The notes beneath the pieces are model-generated. The model had not been told where the DNA came from and searched no databases. It worked only from the letters and a program-made list of their open reading frames with translations. A stretch of 64,000 bases of DNA. Source: Spinacia oleracea. Lineage: Eukaryota > Streptophyta > Magnoliopsida > Caryophyllales > Amaranthaceae. Where the stretch lies: the NCBI RefSeq assembly GCF_020520425.1, contig NC_079491.1, positions 22,559,449 to 22,623,448 on the forward strand. The letters are read 5' to 3'. The translations under genes and the position numbers were made by a program. Positions 45,430-58,150 of this stretch are shown here, piece after piece; position 1 is the stretch's first letter, and each line of letters opens with the position of its first letter.

Positions 45430-45905
45430 TTAATGTTGCACGCACAAAGCAATGGAAGCTACGTGTTACCCTTAAGGGGTGTTGTATAGTGCGGGCACGC
45501 GACGACGAGCAAGGGAGCTCGTCGCCCGTGCGGTACGAATGCAGCGAGCAACGTAGCGCATGGCGCGCGCACGAGGCAAGGGAGCCTGTGCGTGTGTGCT
45601 GTGTGATATGGCGATGGGCGAAGGGCGAAGGCATGGAATGAGCAGGGGCGCGCGCGCGCGAGGGCGAGAGCTGGTCGCCCAGCGATCGCTGCTCCGCGCA
45701 CCAACACGCGTGGCCTCGAGGGCTTGCTTGCGCGCGAGCGAGCGAGCACTCCCATCGTGGCTGCTGCGATGCATGCGAGCAGGCTGCGCACAAGCGTGGC
45801 TTGGCTTGCTGCGTTTGCGCGTGGCTGCTGCTGCGATGAGCCATGGGCCAGCGATAGGTCGTGCACTCGACGGGGCTTGGGCGCAAGCCCAAGTGCTCGT
45901 CATGT
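45430..45905 (+). other. GC-rich island in the Copia leader
   Basis: About 475 bp with very high GC content and repeated GCGCGAG, GAGCGAGC and GCGCGCGCG words between strongly AT-rich flanks. Long overlapping frames on both strands (up to 164 codons) result from the lack of AT-rich stop codons. It lies between primer site and the expected gag position. Confidence 0.6.
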
Positions 45906-47299
45906 TACGATTATCGAGTTTTAAATTTAATTTGAGATTTTCAGTTCATATAATTTTAATTAATTTTAAAATTAATAATTTAAATTGTTTTCTTGGATTT
46001 TAATTTTGAATATTATAATTATTATAAATTTTAATTTATTCTAATTATTTTACTAAAATTAAAAACCTTGAATTAATTTAAATTCAACTGAAAAATAAAT
46101 TAAATAAGTGGATTCAATTATAAATTTATATGAGCTTTAAATTTTAATTAAATTTGTATGTTTCCGGTTAGACTAGAAAGACATTTTTATGTTTAAAAAT
46201 TAGTAAAGCATATGAATTTATTGGTTTAAGTGGGAGCAATTTTAGTCATAAACTCTTGATTAGGTCTACAAATCCTTTAAGGTTAAACAACTTGATTAGA
46301 ATTAATAAGGACTGAATAATTGGTAGATTATTGGTGCCCTTATTTAATTGCTGCAAATATTTATGTGATGCATAACGTGTTTTACTAACCAGCTATGTGG
46401 GTCATTCATGATAATGAATGGGTGAATGGTATATATTGTATATGTACTGTTTTGCAGGTTATGAAGTGACTAGTATGGCCCAAATAGGATAGAAAATATG
46501 GTCTGCGTACCATTAATTTGAATGTAATTGGTCTAAAGTACCAAATTTGTTTTTCAATTCAAATATGGTTTGCGTACCATCAAATAGTTGTAATTATTTT
46601 AATTATAGCTTATCCTATTTGAAGAAAATGAAGCCTCCCACAGAGATTTTCAAGACGGACTTTGAAGTTGAAGCTTCAAGATGAAGTCGGGCCATACTAG
46701 ATCACATCTATCTTATGCATGTTTTAAGTTATTTATTGCTTTTAAATATGTCTTAAATATGCATGAGATCAAAGCTTGATTATGTTGCATGATTAAGGAT
46801 TTTAGTTCACTTAAAATCTAACCAACATAGTAAGAGCCTTAAGTTCCAAACTTAAAAATTGAGTTAAAAGGTGCCATGCCAAAATAACACTTACTTGGAT
46901 ACCCTTTTTTCATCGATCTTAGTAATAGTTTTCCGCCATAGCGAGGTGTTACTTATCGATACTAAAGGGGTAAGGTACACAAATAATTGTGAGTACATGT
47001 TAGTTTTGGTGAAAACTCAACGATATAAGTAAGGAGTCCTTTTATATCAACCAAGAGTAGTTTCTAGACTATTAGCAAAAGGCTTTTGCTTACCTAAAAT
47101 ATTTTAGAATTGAGTCAAAATACATAATGTGCTTAATTCTTCAATGGTTTTAGGGTCTTGGAATCATTTTATTCACACCTGCCGGAACAATAAATTCGAA
47201 TAAAATGCCAATAACTTGTTTGAATTGCATGATTGCTTTAATTTTCAAGTTATTATTCATGATAAATGTTTAGACTTTGCATGCTTCAATGTATGTTTT

Positions 47300-50200
47300 A
47301 ATTATTGTTTATAATTAAATATCTTGCACTGCAGTAAATCCTTTTAGAAAGGTAACAGTAAATTTCCTCGATTGGTAGTGAATCCAAGAACGATTCACGG
47401 AAATGAGAGAAAATGAGCAATTTAAAATGTACGTTTCTTTTAGCGACTTTTATGGTTGTTTTCGAATATCAAAGTCGAATGGCGAACCGATTGGTGCTTG
47501 TGAATTCAAAATACAATGTAGTTTTGAGATCATAAAGCATTGAGTTTAAACGCTCAGCTTTACCAATGGTTAACAACCTAAAATCTTTTTCCATTTAATT
47601 CTCGAATGAGTCTAGTCCCTAGACATTCGAATAGATCGATGCTTAGAGAACTTTAGAAGCTTCTGGTAAGATCATCTAGTTGAAACTTAATATTCAACAT
47701 AAAATGGTAAGAACCTTGTTGGAGTGACATTGGACATGTTTAACAAAGTATAAAAGTCAACACTAGAGAATTCAATTCTTAAGGCTATTAGAAAGGGTAC
47801 GAGAAATAGGAAAACAAAGGAACAAATGAAAGGAATTTACAATTCCGTTTCTACATATAAGTTTATGTTTAAAAGAGCAGTGACCTAGCAATCAAACTTC
47901 CTTGGTATCATATACCGCTTGAGGTTCTTACTTCGGTAATAACTCAAACAATGGAAGCTAGGATACACTAATGACCTACAAGTGGGAAATGAAGCATGGC
48001 AATGCTACATTAGTTGTAGGGTCAACTAAGTTTGTTTTAAGTCCTTTCAAAGGCTGGAACTTGATGGCTATTTTGTTCCATAATTAGCATACCTAAATTT
48101 CTGCTTCAAACACAGAAAGACTCATATTCAAGGAAAACAAAAACAATGTTTGTTTGTTTATTTGAAATGGTCATTTACGGGTTGAGTCAATATGCTTGAT
48201 TAAAACAAACAACTCTTTAACAATAAAAACTTTACTAGGTTCAAATCAACCCCTTGATTTGAGTTCCACTAATCTTTGGCATTGTTCCTTAGACCATATC
48301 AACAAGTTAACGTTCTAAAGCTATATTTTGATGGACTTTTGAAAGTTGATTGATTTCTAGATTAATTTAAGACAAGCTAGTCTTACTTGTTGAAAGTAAG
48401 AAAAGATATGAACTATTGTTAGAACGCCTAGACAATAGAGTTCAAAGCTAAAGAAAGATTTTATGACTTTATTATTTCACATAGATTTGAGTGAATATAG
48501 GTTTATTTACTCAAAGTGATATAAGTTTGAATTTGTTTGGCTAGTTCAAGATTCAGAAGTATAAAATCCACTTGGAAAGGAATCATAAAGATCTAGGTTA
48601 GATCATGTTGATGATTACTTAAGTCAAGAATGATCATCAATGATTGTGTGTTGTAAATTCACGATCTAGCTCCATAAGATATGGCATATCTTAGTTGGAA
48701 TAATCGAAGTCAATTAGTACTTGATTCGATTAATGATGAATCATAAAGACTTTTCCTATAATTTCTAAAACAAAATGCTCAACTACCACCAAACTAAACC
48801 AAATTCGTCAAAGCTATTGAAAAGTAATTTCAGAATATCTTTTCATAATATATCTAAAGAGTTGCTAAACTCAGTGGGAGCTTAGTGTTTGTTATTCAAC
48901 AAACTAAGGCCCAAGTATAGATATATGTTTCATTGTGATTTATTCAAATGAGACACAAGGGTATTGTTTCTACCACGAATTTTTGAGAACATAATGTTTG
49001 TTTGCTCGAAATAATGTCCTTTTGGAGATTCGTTTCCAAAATGACAAGTAGGAGAAAATAGACCTCGAAAGTCTTCGAGGCGAACAACAAACATAAAACG
49101 GAGATTCCAGAGGCTCTTCGAAGTTCTTTAGAAAATCCGAACACTTATTCTTTGAGGACTTTAGAAGTGGCTTTAAAGAATAGACATCTCTTAGGAGACT
49201 TCACAAGTGCTTCAAGGAGAACAGAATATTCAAAGGACTTTCAAGTGGCTATTGATATTCTATTTGTTTGATGTTCTATACCCAAGTAGGCATAGAGTTC
49301 AAGTCACTGAAACTATGAGATTCTTCTATTAGATAGTGAAGAAACCTACAACTTGCAGTTAAACTATTATCATGTAGATTAATGAGTTTTTGACCTGTAA
49401 GAAAGCTATGACGAAACCCAGATTCCCTAAAATGGTTAGAGGCCATATATAGACTCAAATGTTTTAAATGGTTAGAGGCCATAAAACATACTCAATGTTT
49501 TGATGACAAAATTGAAATTTTGTTGATTTGCAAGAATAGTTTCACACCTATTGGTTGCAAGTTGGTTTTAAGGATAAAAACCATCAAACATTGAATTGTG
49601 TTAACACACAAAGCTAGATTAGTTGCTAAGGTTACAGCAAATTCATTGTGTTGAAACCTCATGCATAATCTTAATGCTCAAGTCTATAAATCAAGCAATG
49701 ATTACATATTGGTACATATGAAAATTGGATGACAAAACGTATTCCTCAATCAAATGTTGGAAGAAAATATGTACATGGTATGTCATAGGATTTGTGGATC
49801 CAAAGAAATGATGGCTTATGAAATCTAAGTACAGATTTAAGCAAGCAATTGGGAATTGGAAATGTATCTTAGTGAAGCTAATAAGTATTTTAGTTTCATA
49901 AAATATACATAATTCTTATAGATATATAAGAAGTTTAGTGGGAGTACATAAAAACTTAATTGTTCCTATGTGTATCACACACATATCTCTCTATTGTGAA
50001 ATAACATTCAAATGCTAATGACTTAGATTTGAAATTATTCATCAATGATGGACCAAGGCGAAACTTAGTACATACTGGGTATTAAGATCTATTTACAAAG
50101 ATCTTATATTAATGTTTTGGATTAAGTAATGGCATTTACTAAATCAAACACGAAAGACTCCATTGGAGATATTCGACCCATGTGAATAAATCTAAGTAAA

Positions 50201-51300
50201 GAATGTTTGAACTATGTATAAGCATTTACTAAGTTAAACATCAAAGGATCTAAGTAGGATTCTTAACCTATATTATATGTCAAAGAATTTAGCTGGATTT
50301 AGTATCTACTGAAACTAGATGAGCTAAAGTTACATGAATAGAATTCAATTGGGAATTATTCTGCAAAAGAATTTATCATGTATGATATAATATGAGGATC
50401 GCCAAAAACGTATCGTATGACTTTAGGCATGACGAACATATACCAATCTCTATTGATCTAAGTGAAGATCAACTAGATTGAGATCAAGAATACTTATGGT
50501 ACTTGAAAAGGTACATAGAAATAGTTCTTGGTTCAAGGAAATAAAGATATGCTAAATATTGATGCTACACGCATAAACACTGGCAAAGGATCAAGCAAGA
50601 CCCTTTGGAGTTAACCATTGATAAGGACGAGCTATAGAGCATCGTGTTTTGAAATGGCAACATGGATTGGAAACCATGAGTTGTTGCGTGGAATATTAAA
50701 ATATTAATTTCTATGTTCTAAGATACAGTTGGAAAGTATTCCACATATATGTGAACTGCTTGGATAAGTAATTCCAAACAAAGCATCACTAGCAACCTAT
50801 AAATCATGAAGTAAAAGTACTTATTGCCTAAGAAGCAATAAAACAGGGTTGTTTGTGTTAAATAGTTCTTCACTGAACTTGGGTAGATCACATGTCTGCT
50901 GGCTTGATGGTTCTTCATTGAAAAATGCGTAGAACCACTCTTAGACTAGATCACAAAATAAACATACTCAAAAGATCTTATCATCTATCTCGAAGAACAT
51001 TCGATGAAAAGGATATTAAGATTGGCAAAGCATGATAACTAAACCAATGCAACAAGTGAGAAACAACACTCACATTGTGGCACTGGAAATCAAGCATAGC
51101 TTTGAATTCCATGAACTGTTTTAAATATGGGTTAGAGGCCCATGGTTGTAAAACATTGGGGTTGAACATTTATCATATCTGAAATGTATTTTCATATTCC
51201 ATTTAATCTTGGTTTAGTATTAAATGATGCGTCCCTTCAATTTGACAAAATATTCAAGATAGACTGTCAGGACCAATCCTGTGACTAAGAAATGTCTATC
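47300..51300 (+). pseudogene. Decayed copia gag-pol
   Basis: Scattered recognisable words only: a GFVDPK segment of reverse transcriptase at about 49787-49806, a Y-x-F-K-Q-A (family YGLKQA) segment at 49829-49860, and a decayed form of MKDLGEA-YILGI at 50048-50090. No frame exceeds about 75 codons. The order fits copia reverse transcriptase on the plus strand. Integrase and RNase H were not convincingly located. Confidence 0.7.
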
Positions 51301-51943
51301 AAGTGAACTTGAATGTCAAAAGTTGAAAATGGTCCCTGGTCGGAGTTTTCTATAAAATTGGACGCATAGAAAACGTTAGACGACTAGAATGCAAGATGAC
51401 TAGTAGTTCTGTTTCTTGAACTATGTGGGCATGGCAATGTCATAATCATTTGCATAGATACTTACTTTGGGAAGACTAGTATCGGACAGACCTATGAAAC
51501 TTTACTGTAAGAGATGAAAATCTGTCATAAATAAATTTCATTAAAATTATTAGACACTAAATCCTCAATACCTGAGTGATTTGAGATTACTTGTTTGAGA
51601 ACTGGTTGCTTTGACGTTGACCAACCGTCGCACCGTAAAAGGAGGCTATAAAGGCAACGCTCAGGTAATCACCTATCAAACGAAGTCTAATCTCAAGATC
51701 GCAAGATTGGGATTGTCCTCCCATAAATCGGGATAAGATGCTTAAAAGTTGTACAAGGCCACTCGGAGAGCTAGAAACTGTAAAATGCATGGCCGTGCTC
51801 GGATGAATCATAGGCTATGATTATCTTTTTATTTGATCAGTTGAACTCTGAAACCGAGAAACACCTCTGGACATAATAAGGATGACAACTCTTACCTTAT
51901 GTTCAAGAGCAAGCATCGAGCGACAAATGAATTAGGTAATGCA

Positions 51944-51971
51944 CACTTGTCCCTAAGGACAAGTGGGAGAC
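51944..51971 (+). promoter_or_regulatory. Copia polypurine tract with overlapping hairpin
   Basis: CACTTGTCC (51944-51952), loop CTAA, GGACAAGTG (51957-51965) form a perfect 9-bp stem. The purine run AAGTGGGAGA directly precedes the 3' LTR at 51972. Confidence 0.8.
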
Positions 51972-53367
51972 TGAAGGAAATAGTACCCTTGGTCCAAGTA
52001 TGCATATAATATTAAGTCTAATAAATGCGGTTCAGTATTAGTTAACAAGTTAATAATTCAGTGAGATCAAGTGAGCTGAATGCCTAGCTAGAGGCCGCTT
52101 CAGTTCAAGTGGAATTAATGATATTAATCCACAGCTTACTCTTGACTGAACCCGTAGGGTCACACAAATAGTACGTAAACGGATCAAGTATTTAATGGCA
52201 TTAAATACTCCATCTATGGATATTCGGAATCGACGGATCATGGTTTCAGTGGGAGCTGAGATCGTCACAAGCAAGAAATGAATACTCCGGAAACGATGAT
52301 ATTACCGGAAACGGAAATATGGATCGTATCGGAAATATAAATATTATCCAAGTCATAAATGTTGCCGGAAACGGAAACATGGTACGTGTCGGAAAATATT
52401 ATCGGAAATGGAAATATTACCGGAATCGGAAATATTGCTGGAAACGGAAATATTGTCAGAATCGGAAATATTATCGGAATCGGAAAATAATTCCGGAAAC
52501 GGAAATATTAAATATTTGTTCGAAACGGAAATTAATTCCGGAATTTGAAATATTAAATATTGTTCGTATCGGAAATGAATTCCAGAATCGGGAATTTAAT
52601 CGGAAGCGTATCGTACGAATTAGCATCGGACGAGGCTCGCTAGACGAAGGCCCAGCACGAAGCCAGGCCATCGCCCTGCAAGCCACACGCATCACCATCA
52701 CACGCCAAGCCTCGACCAGGCCCAGCGCAAGGCCAGGCCCAGCCAGGGCCTTGGGCGCGCGCGCGGACACAGGCAACAAGCATGGGCCGAGCGTTGTGCG
52801 CTCAACGTGGGCCGCAAGGCCTGCGCGAGTGTGCGGTGCTCGTGCGATGCTCGTGTGCGTGCTATACGAATCCTAAAGCTATCAGGATTCGATATATGAT
52901 TAAATCCTAATCCTAATAGATTAAGTTTATTATTTAGAGTTCAAGTTGGATTCTAATTAATAAATCCAAATCCTAGTAGGATTATAATTCCTTTTCCATA
53001 CCTCTATAAATAGGAGCCTAAGGTCATAATTTATAGAAACAATTGAAGTATTCTAAAGGTAAGATTTTGAAGAAAAATCAGCCATACACTTGCACCTAAA
53101 TAGCCGAAATTCCTAAGCAACCTTAAGGGCGATTCTAGTTGGTCAAGCTTAAGGCGGATTCGGACGTGCTGTGGACTATCTACGGAGGGACGACACTTGG
53201 AGTCCTAAAGACTTGTTCTTGTTCGGTTCGGGCGCAGCTAGGGAGGGCACGCAACAAAGTGTATGCATCTAAACTATGCTAAATGATTATGTGTAAATAA
53301 TATGCTTTCCTGGCTTTATGGTTTTTCCGCATGATTTATGTTTTGTCATATGAATCATAACCTAACA
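51972..53367 (+). repeat. Copia 3' LTR (1396 bp)
   Basis: Same length as the 5' LTR with about 24 single-base differences and no indel seen. Ends CATAACCTAACA and is followed by the GAAAA duplication. Confidence 0.92.
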
Positions 53368-54469
53368 GAAAATCCCAATAAAACTAATTTATTATCATAA
53401 AAATCAATTCTTTATTCAATAAAAAAATCTGAAAATTCATCCTTTAATAATTAAAACAAGCCTAATGAATCACAACACGCAAATCCTCAAACCACGGTAT
53501 TCATAACCGGTTCCCAGCATTTTAATTACTCAAAATAATATTAATATTATAATTTAAAATACGGAATTTAAATAGAATAAGTAAGGAAGAAGAGAATTAT
53601 ACCAATCCGGCCTATAGCACGGAACGACCACGAATTAGAGTGATTGGGCGAAAAGATTGAACAAGAACGAACACACACACACAATGCACAACTCGTGTGC
53701 GTGTGTGCGCAACGACGAAAGGGGGACGCAGTAGGGCCGCGCGCGGGCTGGACGCAGCGTGTGCGCGCGAGAGAGAGCGAGGGATCGAGAGGGGTGCTGG
53801 GCGCTGGTGCGCGAGGGAGAGCGAGGGCACAGCGCGCGCTGGCGCGAGAGAGCGAGCGAGGGAAGGCGAGCGGGTGAGTGAGGGCGAGGGCGTGGGCGTG
53901 CGAGGGCAGCAGCACACCACACAACACACTCGATGCAACAAGGGAGCAAGGGGCGAGGGCTGTGCCGTGCGAGAGGCACGAGCAGCAGCGAGCAAAGGGG
54001 ACGGCGAGCACGAGTGCTGTGCGAGCCGGCCGAGAGGAAGAGGGCAAGAGGAGTGGGGTGCAAGCAAGCCAAAAAGGGTTTTATGAATTTAAGGCTTCAT
54101 TTAATGATGGGGGAGTCCTATTTATAGGCTCCCCATTTTCAATGGGCTAGGCTTAGGAAATTAGAATTGGGCTTAGGAAATAAATGATTGGGCTAGCTTA
54201 GGACTTGAATTAAACTCTTTTGATTGGGCTCGTTTAATAAAACGAATTGGACTTTTTATTTAAAACCCGAAGCCTTTAAAAATCATTTGCAACCCATTTA
54301 ATTTTCCGACTCAAGAATTAAATTCGTTTCGTAATTAATTAAAATAATAAATATTCTAATTAATTAAAATTCATTTAAATAAAATACATTTAAATTAATC
54401 GTAAAATGCTTTATAAATATAATAAAATATACTTATAAATATTATAAAAATACGAGGTATTACAGCACC

Positions 54470-55713
54470 AACTATGGTCTAGGATAACTCCAGAATTAGG
54501 TTTTAACTTTTAAGGAAATTGTATCATTATTAACAAAAACCCATATAAGTGTGTTCTGATTAGTTACCAAGATACCTCAACATAATATAACAATATGATT
54601 CTGTGATGAACAACCCCGGGTTTTGAATTATTCAATTTGCTTATTTGACTACAGAGATTACAGTGTAAAGCATGAAAGATTTTGACTTATTGCGATTGGC
54701 AAGCCTACATCAGAAACCGTAATAAAATGTAAAGCATGAAAGGTTTGAGTAAGAACATCAAACCACAAAAAAACGCAAAACGTGAAGGTTTGAAAGTTTG
54801 TATGAAGATTTCAGAGTCACACGAACTTAAACTATAGAAAAATAGTTACAATTTTTCATATGATTTGTAAGAGCACGGGTTTATCTAAAACTTGAGTTTT
54901 TGGTTAGCATTCACTTGATTAGTTAGTTAGAAGTCATTATACCTAATGTTTTCTTGGAGCAACTCAGATAATTCATTCCTACCATCATCCATCGTTTCAT
55001 CTACACTCAATGAAGCTCAATGTTTACTTATGTTAACATACTTGATATAATTTGATAATAATTCCACCAGGAGTGTATAAGTAGTTAGCACATGGTAACA
55101 TCTCACCAATAGATGGCACCAAATAGGAAGTGAGGCTTGTTCCCTTTCCTTCAAACAATGGCCTCAAACACAGGAAGCTGGACAAAACACCAAGCGTATT
55201 TCACATTTCAAATCTCATACAGACATACAAACACTCAGACAACGAACTTAATAAGGGATGCAACACAGAATTTCTAGCATATTGGAATTTATGAAAAGCT
55301 AAGGGAATTAAGAAGGGGAGAGACTACTGCATTTAGAGTGTTTAGTTCTGAACAAAGAAATTTGGCATTTTGCACAAAAAATATTGGATTTTTAGTTTTA
55401 ACCCAAACACATCATCATCAGTTCATCACAAATGCAGTGCTCAAAGAATCCATATTTCCCTATAAGAAATGCTTTGTTGGCCATATTTATGGAAGCAACA
55501 AAATCTACCTACATCTAATTTCCAAAGTTTATCAAAATACGAGAATACCTTTTAAGTATATGAAATTATAGATTAAGGTGTGCAAGATTACAATAGAGGA
55601 TGTACATTCTCCACGTACAATTAAATTTCTATGCCCCTCTTCTCTCCATTATTTGTTCTAGCTCTCCCTCCACATAACACCCTCATGTAGTCATGTCCCT
55701 CCTCACTCTCTTA
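54470..55713. other. Intergenic stretch, no gene seen
   Basis: AT-rich DNA with words such as TAAAGCATGAAAG repeated at about 54667 and 54729. No coding, RNA or element ends that I can support. Confidence 0.5.
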
Positions 55714-55718
55714 ATCCT

Positions 55719-58145
55719 GTTAGGTTATGATTAGGGGTGTCAATTCTCAATCCGACTCAGTGAACCCGATGGGTTTGTCCGACCGTTTAGAATCCGAACC
55801 GTTTAGAACCCGCGAGTTAAAATCCGAAATCCGATCCGATCCGATTATATTCAACCCGAATCCGACCCAACCCGTTAGTATTGATCCGATTAAGATCCGA
55901 ATCCGTTAACAGACCGATCCGTGACAATCCGGATCCATTTAATCCGATCCGAAGCGATCCGAAACCCGTTTATGATCCGATCCGTTTAAATCCGAATCCG
56001 TTCCAACCCGAGGAATATCCGTTTAATCCGATCCGTTTTTAATCTGTGACCCGTTTAATCCGACCCGTTTCAACCCATGACCCGTTTAATCCGATCCGTT
56101 TTTAATCCGTGACCTGTTTAATCCGAACTAATTCCAACTCATCGATATAATAATATATTCAATAACTTATATTACTAATCTTAAATTCTTATTACTTTTA
56201 AAAGTTAGTTATTATTTTCGTCCCCTAATTAAGTCATCGATATGAATATATAATTTGGAACCGAATTGACCCAAATTCCAACCCGCTACCAAATAACCCG
56301 ATCCGATAATTACCCGAACCAATATAAAACTGAATCCAATGTAACCAGGCTAAATTAGTTTCAATCCAACCCGTTTTAGTCTATTACCGATTAATCCGAT
56401 CCGATATGAATCCGATCCGAAATGAATCCGATCCCCGATATGAATCCGACCCGAAATGAATCCGATCCGATATGAATCCGACCGACATGAACCCGAACCC
56501 GTTATAGTCCGACTAAACCCGTTAACAATCCGTCGTATTCCAATCCGATCCGATCCGACCCAAATCGACTACAATCCGACCCGTTTACAACCCGATCCGA
56601 TATGAATCCGTGAATAAAAAATTCGACCCGATCCGGTCCGTTAAGTTTTCAATCCGATCCGATCCGACCCGTTAGCCAAATTAATCCGTTCCAATCCGAT
56701 CCGTTTCAACCCGAATCCGATGAGTCCGACCCAAACCCGATCCGTTGATCCGATTTGACACCCCTAGTTATGATACATATGAAAAACATAAATCATGCGA
56801 AAAAACCTTAATGCCAGGAAACATATTATTTACACATAATCATTTAGCATAATTTAGGTGCATACACTTTGTAGCGTGCCCTCCCTAGCTGCGCCCGAAC
56901 CGAACAAGAACAATTCTTTAGGACTCCAAGTGTCGTCCCTCCGTAGATAGTCCACAGCACGTCCAGATCCACCTTAAGCTTGACCAACTAGAATCGCCAT
57001 TAAGGTACTATAAATTTCGGCTAACAGGGCAAGAGTGTATGGCTGATTTTTGCGAAAATCTTACCTATGAATACTTGAATCTTACGTGTATAAATTTGTG
57101 ACCCTAGGAACATATTTATAGAGTTATGGAAAAGAACTTAGAATCCTATTAGAATACCAATTTAGTTTAATTAGAATCCTATTAGGACTCTTATTAAATA
57201 AAATCTATCTACTAGGATTAGGATTTAATCATAGAATAAATTCTAATAGCTTTAGGATTTGTATTGCACACAACCGTACACGAGCACGAGCACGAGCACC
57301 ACCCGCGCAAGCCTTGCGGCCAACGCGAGTCTGCACTCGCTCGCAGCCCAATGTCGCAGCCCACTTGAATGCTCCGCGCGCGCCAAGGCCTTGCTGGGCC
57401 TGGCGAGGCTTGGCTGTGTGTGATGCGTGTGGCTTTGCTGGGCGATGGCTCGACTTCGTGCTGGGCCTTCGTCTGGCAGGCCTCGTCCGATGCTAATTCG
57501 TACGATACGCTTCCGATTAACTTCTCGATTCCGGAATTCATTTCCGATACGAACAATATTTAATATTTCCGATTCCGGAATTAATTTCCGTTTCGAACAA
57601 ATATTTAATATTTCCGTTTCCGGAATTATTTTCCGATTTCGATAAAATTTCCGATTCTGACAATATTTCCGTTTCCGGCAATATTTCCGATTCCGGCAAT
57701 ATTTCCATTTCCGATAATATTTTCCGATACGTACCATGTTTCCGTTTCCGGCAACATCTACGACTTGGATAATATTTATATTTCCGATACGATCCATATT
57801 TTCGTTTCCGGCAATATCATCATTTCCGGAGTATTCATTTACTTGCCTTTGACGATCTCAGCTCCCACTGAAACCAAGATCCGTCGATTCCGAATATCCA
57901 TAGATGGAGTATTTAATGCCATTAAATACTTGATCCGTTTACGTACTATTTGTGTGACCCTACGGGTTCAGTCAAGAGTAAGCTGTGGATTAATATCATT
58001 AATTCCACTTGAACTGAGGCGGCCTCTAGCTAGGCATTCAGCTCACTTGATCTCACAGAATTATTAACTTGTTAATTAATACTGAACCGCATTTATTAGA
58101 CTTATCATTAAATGCATACTTGGACCAAGGGCATTATTTCCTTCA
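55719..58145 (-). mobile_element. Solo Copia LTR carrying a hAT-like insertion
   Basis: Reverse complement of the LTR of the element at 43312-53367, from TGTTAGGTTATGA to GCATTATTTCCTTCA. Target duplication AATCC at 55714-55718 and 58146-58150. Without the 1035-bp hAT-like element and its 8-bp duplication it is 1384 bp. It is more diverged from the two LTRs of the full element than they are from each other. Confidence 0.9.
55732..56766. mobile_element. hAT-like MITE filled with CCGATCCGA repeats (1035 bp)
   Basis: Ends TAGGGGTGTCAA and TTGACACCCCTA are perfect 12-bp inverted repeats, flanked by the 8-bp duplication GTTATGAT (55724-55731 and 56767-56774), both diagnostic of hAT elements. Almost the whole interior is degenerate repeats of AATCCGATCCG and AACCCGTTTAAT-like words, apart from an AT-rich centre (about 56140-56240). 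No transposase. Confidence 0.88.
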
Positions 58146-58150
58146 AATCC

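Larger units (their letters stand above)
43312..53367 (+). mobile_element. Full-length Ty1/copia element with dead coding region (10,056 bp)
   Basis: 1396-bp LTRs at both ends, an initiator Met-tRNA-like primer site, a polypurine tract and GAAAA target duplications (43307-43311 and 53368-53372). The 7.26-kb interior contains no frame longer than 164 codons; the longest are artefacts of a GC-rich block. Only scattered words of copia reverse transcriptase survive, with frequent stops and shifts. By eye the two LTRs differ at about 24 of 1396 sites. It is inserted in the LTR at 41503-54464. Confidence 0.92.
41503..54464 (-). mobile_element. Solo LTR of a second gypsy family, interrupted by Copia
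   Basis: On the minus strand it starts TGTAATACCTCGTATTTTTA and ends TTAGAGTGTTACA. Target duplication GCACC at 41498-41502 and 54465-54469. Removing the Copia insertion leaves 2901 bp, close to the other LTRs of the TGTAAT group, to which it is distantly similar (shared AGAATT-CGCAGCGGAA-type words). Its minus-strand GC-rich block (53640-54070) yields several overlapping chance frames. Confidence 0.88.

Noticed and set aside
45398-46003. Six overlapping frames of 135-164 codons on both strands
   Set aside because: Low-complexity Arg/Ala/His/Ser composition from a GC-rich island; no sign of codon-level structure.
53568-54150. Five overlapping frames of 90-159 codons
   Set aside because: Same explanation: GC-rich block of the interrupted solo LTR, with simple repeats such as GAGAGCGAGGG.
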